Below are positions 54,260-64,000 of a stretch of 64,000 bases of DNA, piece after piece. Each line of letters begins with the position of its first letter. Position 1 is the stretch's first letter. A program made the translations under genes and the position numbers. This DNA is from Glandiceps talaboti. Taxonomy: Eukaryota > Hemichordata > Enteropneusta > Spengelidae. Location of the stretch: assembly GCF_964340395.1 (NCBI RefSeq), contig NC_135553.1:12638501-12702500 (forward strand). The letters are read 5' to 3'. The notes beneath the pieces are model-generated. The model saw only the letters and a program-made list of their open reading frames with translations, made no database searches and had not been told where the DNA came from.

Positions 54260-54304
<45 letters not shown>

Positions 54305-56136
54305 AACACATACATACACAGATAAACACAGACATACATACAGACAGACAGACACAGACAGCCATCCATCCATCCATCATCCATCGATCCATCCATCCAT
54401 CCAGACACACATATGAATTACTATATACCTTAATTATGTTAATTAGTAGGACGAATTCCTACACTGTTCAAACACATATTAGTATTGACTAAATATCACT
54501 TTACTTTCATTTTGCCCATAATTAGCGAAAATGATAGCAAGTCAACAACAACAACTATGACGACGACTACGATGAGAAACGTATTTGTAATAGTTAGAAT
54601 AATGTTAAATAACACTAAAACTAATGAATAAATAATGGACATTTAGAAATTAAAAACACCTTTTTCATGAACATCTCTGACTCTAGTATTCTACTAGTAG
54701 TAGCTAATGGGTCCGAGACTCCCAACTGCGAACTCACTGGCGGAAACTCACGAAAGTCTCCGAATGAAATAATAGATATGGCCTTGGGGAAGTTGGCGCG
54801 ATTTCAGATTTATATGATTATATGCTGATAGTGCACATTATTAGACTGGAAGATTCGACGTTGAGGGCACTCTTTTTTCCCATTTAGCTCTACACTGGTA
54901 ACGAATGACGAATAATTCAACCAACTAGCACAAGGCATGTTATGACATAGAGTCTATGAATGAGATTGAGGATCATTTTATATCCACTTACGGTAAGCTT
55001 GTCCAAGACTGCTAAACACATCGGTGCATGGTATGACTCCAAACCAGGACAACAAACTCAATACTGCTAACTGAATATTGCTGAATACCATGGATAATTG
55101 TATGGCCAGGTACTTGGACGTAATTTTGTACTCCTTGAGGGCTTCTTTGGACGACTGGTACACGATGGCCAGTGCTTGCATACCAGTACACGTTGATAGC
55201 AAAGTTATCAATGAAAGCCAGAAGTAAGGTTTGGATACAGAAAGCTGTAAGGAAGCCATTATATTTCGTTATTAGTGTCCGTGTAAACCTCGAAAAAGGA
55301 CGAGTACTCATGATGTAGACTTTTTTTCAAATGTGATATTAATGGCATTAATACTAGATACATTAACTAAAAAGTATACGGCAGCACCACATGCAAAAGA
55401 ATTAGCGACAGGTACTTGTATTAAAGAAACGACTGAAGATAAGGATTCGACGAAGATGTATTGTTAAACAGAAATTCTATAACAATTATGGCAAATAAAC
55501 AAAGTCAGAAGCTTCACATCCCTTGAAACAATGCCCACACAATTTTGCTGAGGCTAGCTGTGAGAAAAAAGAGACCCGCTAACGTTGTATATTTCACATT
55601 GTGTCGAGTTCGTATAACTCTATTTCAGAGATGTCGCACGATGAAGGTTGGTGATAATGTCTTTTAGACGCCATGATAACACTAACATTGCCTTTGTTCC
55701 TTTTCGGGGTATGTCGACAGTGAATTTGAGAAACGACCGACAAGGTAATTCTAAAATGTTACTCAAAGATGTTCCAGAAATTGTTTATGTTACATATCTC
55801 TCAATAAGAACTGAGCGTCTACACTATTGTGATCAAGGCTAGTTCAAGTTATTTAACTTGCAAAAAAAAATGATCATTGACTTACATCGCCAGGAAGGTA
55901 ACGGCCGTCTGCCCAGAGTACGGCAGATATGAACAGTGCAGCCGGGGATATCATGGCCACTTGTAGCACAGCTCTCCTCAACCACGGCTGGGTTTTACTA
56001 GTATGCGAGAAAAACATCACAGAAATATTAAGAAGCCATTTTGAAATTTCATAAGCACACCAGTCGCCATTCTTGAGTATACGCCGGTTAATCTGTTCCC
56101 ATATACCAGTTACTACAGTAGACCTTTGTGACAATC

Positions 56137-56207
<71 letters not shown>

Positions 56208-58298
56208 GATTGTACGTGTATTGTTTTCTCGAAAATGTTTTGGGATTTCATATTTAAAACACCAACCACATTTTAGGGGATATTTGCAGAAAGATGTTGG
56301 GTGGGGTAAAGGAATGTTTCGCCAGTTGGTTGCACTTTGAATGACACAACTTGTCTTACAGTCAAGGTGGCATCGAGTAATTCCCATTTTTTGAACTGGA
56401 TTAGCCGCGCAAAATATCGAATGAAATTAAAACTGAACTTAGGGAAGATGAACATAGATATATCGAAGAAACTTACCGGGTTACCCGAATAGTTGGAAGG
56501 CAACGACAACAACACAAAGCTGGTGGTACATTGATCTTAACGTCCAAATCGTTCATTACTACTATCATAGCATTACGACCACCATAGTAATCGATTATCA
56601 GCAGTAGAAACTGGTAAATACATACGGAAAAATACCTGAAGAGAAAGTGGTTCAATATTCAGAATTTGGAAAAAAAACACAGTATGTGAAAAAACTTGAC
56701 TGTATATGTTTGTGAAGTAATGAGCTGAAGATAAGGATTTAGTTTCTTGAATTCAATTATATTAAAGTATATTGATGGTAACCTAAATTCAGTTTGTAAC
56801 TTGACTCTAATTATGGAGCAGTCTTTGAATTCAGATGTAAACAGTTTTAATAGAGTTTGCTCTCACAATTTGAAGATGTCTATTACATTATCTTTTCTTC
56901 GAAAATCTGTTGCAGATGAAAATAAAATGAGACTTACACGGATGCTGCAAACATTGTCAGTAACGTGGCACGTGGCATCATTAACCCAAGCAGTGACGTC
57001 ATACTAAACATCTACAGAGTGATACAGAGAAAAGAACCAACACTACGTCACCAGTCTGATAGTCAAAATCATAAGGGAACGCCACTCCAGGAAATGAAGA
57101 TATTTTCATAAATTATGGGTTCTGGAGTTATTACATGATTTTACATTTCGCGCGATTTCAGAATTTGAACGTATCCCTCGTATGCTGAGTTTTGTTGTGA
57201 GCCACATTGCCTCATTAGAAATGCACATACAATAGATAAATGATGAATATTCATGACTCCTAAATGCTTATTACCTTCAGTAAAAACGCAATGGATATTC
57301 ATTGTTTCTCTGAAATAGCGCTTTATGTAGTTGATGTCAAATCATGAAATGTCTTCCCACGGAACCCAACGTTTCTGAAAATACCTTTATTTCCTGGAGC
57401 GGCGTTCCCTGACAGTCATGAGAAGTGTGAAATTATACCGAGATCAAGAAATATCATTGACGGGAGCCGGGTGATCACATAATTTAGGATTGATATCCGA
57501 AAATTGACAGGAACGTTAGGAAGTTAGAATCCCATTCCTTTTACCTGACATGTCACCAGGGAAGATTGCACTGAAGAAAGTATCACAAATAGACGTTGGT
57601 GGCGTCCTCACACTCAATAATGGCTGTGGCGTATCAGAGCGCCACCAACGGCTACATTCTACAGTCTTTCACTTACCGGGAAAATCCCCAATATCCATAT
57701 ATGCCTGTTTCTTCGTATTTTCACAGGAATTTTATTTCTCACATAATGAACAGACTCGAAAAACAACACGACGCTGAATATTGTCAATACAGGTGCTATA
57801 CTATAAACAGCTAACCGTGAGTTGCTCACATCTGTTTGTTAGATAAAAAGAGAAAGTGGTGTTGGTGATGTTTTCAATTATATAATCGTACAATCTCAAG
57901 TCCGTAGAAATGGCAACTGAAGTCAGAAGAAAACGTTACATGTAACTATGGAGAACTTGTTTTGACAAAGGTAAATTCCAGCGGGAAATGTGTAATCTTC
58001 ATCCATATGCAATTTGTATTTTCTCTATCAGTGACGTTGTAATCATTCTGATTCGCCCGTAGAGGGCGTCAAAGTTTTGATAATCATTTCATGGAATCCA
58101 ACAAATATAGGATCGGTCGGGTCACTTGAAACATGGAAATAAAAATGGCCACTCTTAGAGAAATAACCTGGTCAATACTTATAAACTAAAAGAATAGCAA
58201 ATTATACTGAGTTCCCTGTGAATGCATGAAAAAAACTTACCTTGATAGAGCTCATAAGAATATGGCAAATCAAGCTCATCAGTACAATTAGCTGCCAT
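53769..58298 (-). CDS. SLC51A: Organic solute transporter alpha-like protein, seven exons, 400 aa
   Basis: Seven-helix membrane protein of the OST-alpha family (Pfam Solute_trans_a). In vertebrates it pairs with OST-beta to export bile acids and steroid conjugates. Exons (minus): 58298-58241, 57810-57677, 57011-56938, 56635-56477, 55997-55886, 55244-54992 and 54181-53769 (1203 nt, all phases consistent, GT-AG introns). A cysteine cluster, LCCCRCLP, at residues 129-136 matches the Cys-rich loop of OST-alpha, which argues against TMEM184. The last helix lies near 264-285, then RSRK. A polar, acidic tail of about 110 residues follows, much longer than in human OST-alpha, ending TSYV. The frame is open from the acceptor (58339) to the chosen ATG, so an upstream start is possible. 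Confidence 0.9.
54259..54410. repeat. (CA)n, ACAG and CCAT microsatellites in SLC51A intron 6
   Basis: (CA)n at 54260-54300, followed by ACAG and ATCC blocks. Confidence 0.95.
56138..56208. repeat. (CTGT)n microsatellite in SLC51A intron 4
   Basis: Perfect tetranucleotide array. Confidence 0.97.
57074..57410. mobile_element. Foldback MITE (family M4) in SLC51A intron 2
   Basis: Ends agggaacgccactccaggaa and its complement. The arms extend about 100 bp (gggttc and catgatttgacat-type blocks pair). A related decayed copy lies at 45572-45836. Confidence 0.8.
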
Positions 58299-58339
58299 GG
58301 CAACAGTTATGGAAGGTTGATTTGCTTGAAAACTTGAAC

Positions 58340-59668
58340 CTGGAGTTATAAGAAATTACGTATATTATTCAAAACATTTTAGTTGTTGATACATTTATGT
58401 TAGTTATTGATACATTTATGTTAGTTGTTGGTACATTTATGCTAAGTGGTGGAAACATATTAATTCATGGCACATTCATTTCCGTTGGTGAAAAACAAGT
58501 AAGTTCTTAGTACATTTGTGTTATTTGTGAATGGATGGTTATAATAAAAAAGAAAGTCTGACACCGTCATCGCTATCGAAATAAAACCTGTATTTCAGAC
58601 ACAACACTGCCATTGGGCGTCTCGCCAAGGTGATCAAAATTTTCCGTGTAATCAGTGGAATTTCACCGAAATACTTTTCACTTCATGGTAATTTTAAGTT
58701 TCAACTCTTTTGTTACTGTTTTGATGCCAAATTTTCATTGCAGATACCGTTCATGTAGACAAATTCTGGCGTTATGTGTCTTTTATATTGTGTTTGTTTG
58801 TTTGTTTGTTTGTTTGTTTGTTTGTTTGTTTGGACAAACTTAAACTGTCTACTATAAAATATTACTGTGATGCGACACCGTACCGTGGTTAAATCATTCT
58901 TGTATTTTCAAAAGTATGTTTTCAGGTACAGGTAAAACGACACAGTGGACCGCAATCATTCTGTTGTTGACAATTTTAAGGGTCGTGGTATTTGAAGAGA
59001 AACTCATAAATTTGGTGATAAGTTTTATTAGTAGGTGCCATTACCGCCTGTTTAGTAAACAATTAGTATTTGAGATGTGCGTCAGAAATGACAATCAATC
59101 AATTAAAATTTGATTTAAATGTACCATAAATTGCTATGTATCGACTTATACATACAGTAAAATTACGCAATAAACCATCACCGATATCTGAAAGGACGTG
59201 TTTTGATTTTTAAAGATTCTATTACGTGTTATCACGTGATTACTACGAAGAGATATATCACTATACAGACTTCCTACGTAGGGATAGCCTAGAGTCAAGT
59301 CGCGTGGGGATTTAGGCTTAACCCCCCCCCCACTAGCGTGACAGATGAAGTTCCCTCACAACTTGGAACGCTATACACTAATCTCTCTACATGGCCAGTG
59401 TAATAACAGTGATAAGTTCCCAATGACGCCATTCTACCTTAAACTTTGACGACAGCACGACATTGCGCAAGCGTGTACCTCATAACATGTATAGCACATA
59501 TAAAGTGGATGATAGAACGCCACCAACCAAACCAGTACCCGCCCCTCCGCATTTGTTATGATTCTTTTTATGCTGGTATTAATCGATCGTATACCTAGCA
59601 CAGAGACTTGGTTATCTTGTTTTAAACTCGAAAAAATGGCAGTTCGGATACCTGAAATTATGTGATAG
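58340..59668. other. Upstream region of the SLC51A-like gene
   Basis: Likely holds its 5' UTR exon(s) and promoter, not resolved. Visible items are an imperfect tandem gttgttgatacatttatgtta near 58380-58445, a (GTTT)n array at 58793-58831 and a poly-C tract near 59323-59332. Confidence 0.45.
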
Positions 59669-60250
59669 TGTCACAGATGACATATTTATATTTCAGTAAA
59701 CTTAATATTTTAACAACATCGCATGTCCTAGTTTGACTGAAAGGTCAATAGACTGTCTCAAGGATATCGGATTTAGACCACACAGGATTCCAAGCATACT
59801 CGAATACATGAGACGACGGTCTGCATTTCATAAATATCTAGGATTCATAGTGATCATTCATCAATGTTTTAAAATTACTTTTAGGGCATTTAACGCCCAT
59901 GAAAACTCTATATGGAGTGCATTAATTATTTGGCCATTGGCCATGCGTTATATATATTTAGACTTTAAGGACGTCAATAAAGCACACTGCATGGGGACTG
60001 ACAGGCACTTCAGATTTTGGTAAGAGGACTTGGCTTCGCGGGAAGTCAATGAACGAGGCACTATGCTGGGTGTTTGCCTTCGTCTCGAGTGTAGATTTAC
60101 ACACAAACTGTGTAGTCTGAGCTAATTCCCTTTAAAGTTCAAGTGTGATCCTGGTACGTACATACAGAAGTTGAGTCGGATACGAGATATGAGAGTGATT
60201 CGGGTGTTATTACTTGGTCTATCAGCTGGGCTCGAACAACAGTAGTAATA
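59669..60250 (+). repeat. 5' LTR of the non-coding LTR element
   Basis: 582 bp starting TGTCAC and ending AATA. A TATA-like ttatatatattta at about 59948-59960 is followed by AATAAA at 59976-59981, a compact U3-R layout. The 96-codon frame inside both LTRs is probably incidental. The last about 23 bases resemble the adjacent 38-bp repeat unit and differ from the 3' LTR at several positions. Confidence 0.9.
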
Positions 60251-60391
60251 TTGGTGGCGATCCGGGGCTTGAACAACAGAAAGTAATATTGATGGCGATC
60301 CGGGGCTTGAACAACAGAAAGTAATATTGATGGCGATCCGGGGCTTGAACAACAGAAAGTAATATTGATGGAGATCCGGGGCTTGAACAAC
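60228..60391 (+). repeat. 38-bp tandem array containing the primer binding site
   Basis: Units begin at about 60228 (37 bp, diverged), 60265, 60303 and 60341, with a partial unit from 60379. Core text is ggcttgaacaacagaaagta and ggcgatccg. The first complete primer-site copy at 60252-60269 reads TGGTGGCGATCCGGGGCT; its complement ends CGCCACCA, so it ends in the CCA of a tRNA. The later units have TGATGG, which breaks the CCA match. The LTR boundary lies inside the first unit. Confidence 0.9.
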
Positions 60392-62793
60392 CATTTGTGT
60401 GTATAATGAACCAAGTTTGAACCTTACGAAGACTTACCGACAACCTTTAAGAAGAAAAGCACAACCCCACTGGGTGAGTAAAACAAATTAACACTGTAAC
60501 GAAGAAACAATGATGCATGAGAAGAAAAAGTTTGTACAAAAAGGAATGCGGAGAAGATTCAAGAACTTTTCGAAAGGAAACTTTAACGATTATGTTCCAA
60601 TGGTGGGAATGCTACACGGACTAGAACTGATAACATTGCAGTAACGGAATATAACATTGCAGAAGGAGAGAATGTGTCAGAAAGCGTCGAATTTTGAATA
60701 ACGAGACGACAACAACAAAGACTATGACAAACTTTAAGTGAAGCCATCAACGCGACCAGCTGACATTCGATTGCTACAAGCACGAGTATGAAGAACACTT
60801 TAATTTTCAACAAAAAGATATCGGACGCTTATACAGAACGCAGCAGTTTGCAGAACGCAGCAGTTTGCATGTGAAATACATATTTAAGACTTTTGATGGA
60901 CAAAGAACTCATTAATCATACGGTAGTAAATTTTTTTTAAAGATTGACATTATTATTATTGCTCAATTCATTTCTATTCACGATCAGCGAGTTTGTTACT
61001 GTGTGTACAAAGCTAATCATGAGAGACATGTGTAAGAAATAATAATTGTATGCTCGATTTAGTTTGACGACGAACAATTCTGGGAATCTATTTTCTTACC
61101 ACAACCATTTCAGTGATGCTGTTTTACATCTCAATGGTCGCGTACAAGCAGAAAGAATATTATTGATTTTTCTATGGAGAAAATTTTAGTTTTAATAAGA
61201 ATATTTATTGAAGTATGGAGTATTGGAAACTCCTCGAAGCTTTATTGACTCTGAGTTATTGTGAGCCGAAAACGCTACAGAAATGCGTTGCTCACAAGTT
61301 GAGTCGGACTGTGTGATTTAAAGTTCCTACAGTAAAGGAAGGAACCATGTTGATATAGTATTTTATTGAATCTGCAGTACAAGATAAATATTTGATTTTC
61401 AAAATTTGAGTGTAAAACAGAGATCCGACCGAAATGAACTGTGTTATTGTCTATACAAATTTCCTTTCAAATTCCGCAAGAATTTATGAAATTCCTCAGA
61501 AAGGACTATTTTCACTTGAGCAGCGTGCATAATTTATAGTGGTATTGATTCAAAGGGTATATTGAATTGCAATGAGAAAATTGCCAACCTACTTATGGTC
61601 AATCAGGTTACTTGTAATGAAAACTAAATTGACTTATTGGATTAATATTAATGGTCTTAATAGTTCTGTATAAGTCGTTAACATACTGAAGATGTCAAAT
61701 TTTAAACATGGATGAACAGCTAAGATGCCTGTAATGTTTAAATAATGACGTAGGGTTTCTTACACGACAAGGATGGTGTTGGCGCAACTGACTTCTCTTG
61801 ATGACTGTAACAGCTGATTAGTTAGTGTAACTTAAGGATAGCTGTAAGACAATACATTTAGGTCAGTGTTCTTGATAGCTGATATCAGGGTGAAATCACA
61901 AGTTACTGGACTTAGATTACTTGAATAACATTGACTGGTTAATTTTGACTTCACTAAACACAGACGACGTCACTGACACACACTTTTATGCTACACCATT
62001 TTTCATAATATTGATTTCGTCTGCAGTTAAAGATTCAATTTGGAATATGATCACGAATATGGCATGCTGACCGTTTGTCAGTGACAATTTTCAATATTGG
62101 CGTGATGAAATATTTAAGAGTTAATGTTTATTCATAGCATAGATATTTAATGTCATCATTTGATTTTACGAGACAGATACCTACATTCCTTTCAGATAGG
62201 AATACTTATGTTATAATTTAGTAATGGACACGATGAATCGGGTATAACTTGGTCAACATTAAAACATTCTTCTATTTATATTTCTTTATGTTCAACTTTC
62301 AAATGCTGCAGATATAATATTCCTAGCAAAGTTCTTTAGACCTGAGAATTCTATTGATGACTGTACTTGTCTGGTAGTGTTAATGAAAATAGAGGGGGCC
62401 CGAACAGTACGTTATGGATGGTCATATCTATCAGTATGATTGTGTGAATGATTGAAAAAGACTGGCCAGTCGAACGTATGTTTGTGATGTGATTGAGAAG
62501 TACACAATTCAATAGCCAACTCAGGATATAATTATTCTACGATTCAATTTTCTAATTATCTGTGATGTCTCTCTTTGATGTCATTTATTCATTGAAGTAC
62601 ATGTTGACGAAATAAGTATATCTGGTTCGGAATTAGAGATTTTAGCAATCTTAGTTTTCAAGGGTCGTATAAATTTTACATTTCTAACACTTCATACGAA
62701 ACAGCATTCATTACTTCTTCTTTTCAATTTTCATTTATGAAGGGTAAATTATTTTTTAGATATTTTAGTCTGTAACGAGGGCGTTACAAATTT

Positions 62794-62809
62794 TGGAAAG
62801 AGGGGAAAG
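62794..62809 (+). other. Polypurine tract of the non-coding LTR element
   Basis: tggaaagaggggaaag directly precedes the 3' LTR. Confidence 0.85.
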
Positions 62810-63391
62810 TGTCACAGATGACATATTTATATTTCAGTAAACTTAATATTTTAACAACATCGCATGTCCTAGTTTGACTGAAAGGTCAATAGACTGTCTC
62901 AAGGATATCGGATTTAGACCACACAGGATTCCAAGCATACTCGAATACATGAGACGACGGTCTGCATTTCATAAATATCTAGGATTCATAGTGATCATTC
63001 ATCAATGTTTTAAAATTACTTTTAGGGCATTTAACGCCCATGAAAACTCTATATGGAGTGCATTAATTATTTGGCCATTGGCCATGCGTTATATATATTT
63101 AGACTTTAAGGACGTCAATAAAGCACACTGCATGGGGACTGACAGGCACTTCAGATTTTGGTAAGAGGACTTGGCTTCGCGGGAAGTCAATGAACGAGGC
63201 ACTATGCTGGGTGTTTGCCTTCGTCTCGAGTGTAGATTTACACACAAACTGTGTAGTCTGAGCTAATTCCCTTTAAAGTTCAAGTGTGATCCTGGTACGT
63301 ACATACAGAAGTTGAGTCGGATACGAGATATGAGAGTGATTCGGGTGTTATTACTTGGTCTATCAGCTGTGTGCGAAGATCAGTAGTAATA
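62810..63391 (+). repeat. 3' LTR of the non-coding LTR element
   Basis: 582 bp, same sequence as the 5' LTR except that its end reads gtgtgcgaagatcagtag where the 5' LTR reads gggctcgaacaacagtag. Confidence 0.9.
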
Positions 63392-63699
63392 ATAGCATTA
63401 GTCCTTCAAGTATACAGGTAGGCCACTGTCAGATTGATGAATGACAATATACACACGTTAACATGAATGAAGAATCCTAAAATGAAACATTTTTTGGTCA
63501 GTCGCTTTGGCTTGTTCTTTGTCGGATTGAAGTTTTGGTCATGACGGACATGTTAAGATCATCCACATCATAGATTAAAGTCATATGCTTTATCTAGTAG
63601 TAACCCATTTGGTCACACCTTAAAATTTGTAAATGTTATTTAATTTTATGATTACCACTCGGACGGTCCCTAGTACTGCTAATAGCACATAGCCTTGTA

Positions 63700-63913
<214 letters not shown>

Positions 63914-64000
63914 CTAGTTCTAATACTGTATCGTACTATTTACACCAGTCCTCCAGTCATTTAGAGACCACGTTGGCATCCAGACTAGGAATCCAATACC

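Larger units (their letters stand above)
59669..63391 (+). mobile_element. Non-coding LTR retrotransposon (LARD-like), 3723 bp
   Basis: Two 582-bp direct repeats (59669-60250 and 62810-63391) appear identical except for a short patch at the 5' LTR end. A 4-bp target duplication, atag, lies at 59665-59668 and 63392-63395. A primer binding site follows the 5' LTR and a polypurine tract precedes the 3' LTR. The 2559-bp interior has no frame longer than about 76 codons on either strand and no gag or pol motif, so it must move with enzymes supplied by another element. LTR identity points to recent insertion. The partner element is not in the window. Confidence 0.9.

Noticed and set aside
59733-60023. 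96-aa frame duplicated exactly at 62874-63164
   Set aside because: Both copies lie in the LTRs of one retroelement; the duplication is explained and no protein family is evident.
60122-60443. Repeated peptide frames (SPGSPSILLS-like) on the minus strand
   Set aside because: They are the minus-strand translation of the 38-bp primer-site array in the LTR element.

Overview
This window is nuclear DNA from an animal, most likely an AT-rich marine invertebrate; the phylum cannot be fixed from the sequence. The evidence is GT-AG introns with conserved animal proteins split over 6 to 10 exons, AATAAA signals, metazoan transposon families (a Mag/SURL-type Ty3/gypsy element, CR1/L2-like LINE remnants, a Tigger/pogo relic, many foldback MITEs) and very abundant simple repeats. 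There are no bacterial or viral features.

Layout. 0-9 kb is gene-poor: a deleted Tigger/pogo transposon (151-1478), a LINE 3' end (2556-2960), small foldback elements, and a Mutator-type element (5591-6362) carrying a second palindromic element. 9.1-14.4 kb holds a complete six-exon cytosolic sulfotransferase (+ strand, 287 aa). 15.6-16.8 kb holds a two-exon armadillo-like protein (- strand, 205 aa). 18.6-23.3 kb is an apparently intact Ty3/gypsy retrotransposon (- strand, 1363-aa Gag-Pol, identical LTRs). 24.5-25.7 kb holds a two-exon coiled-coil protein (- strand, 310 aa). 26-33 kb is mostly non-coding, with a LINE relic interrupted by a MITE. 33.2-40.9 kb is WDR45B/WIPI3 (- strand, ten exons, 344 aa). 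It lies head to head with ECHS1 at 41.3-46.1 kb (+ strand, six exons, 299 aa), with 382 bp between the start codons. 46-53.7 kb is sparse and includes a possible 53-aa membrane microprotein. 53.8-58.3 kb is an SLC51A-like organic solute transporter alpha gene (- strand, seven exons, 400 aa). 59.7-63.4 kb is a non-coding LTR retrotransposon (582-bp LTRs, 4-bp target duplication) with a tandemly repeated primer-binding-site region. The window ends in a long GA microsatellite.

The host genes are unrelated housekeeping or metabolic genes: sulfonation, autophagy, mitochondrial beta-oxidation and steroid/bile-acid-type transport. I see no operon or cluster logic apart from the WDR45B/ECHS1 divergent pair. 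Five of the six gene models were assembled exon by exon. Summed exon lengths are divisible by three and splice phases match at every junction, and WDR45B comes out at 344 aa, the length I recall for the human protein. The most unusual material is in the mobile elements: the primer-site array of the non-coding LTR element, and several nested insertions whose target duplications can be read directly.
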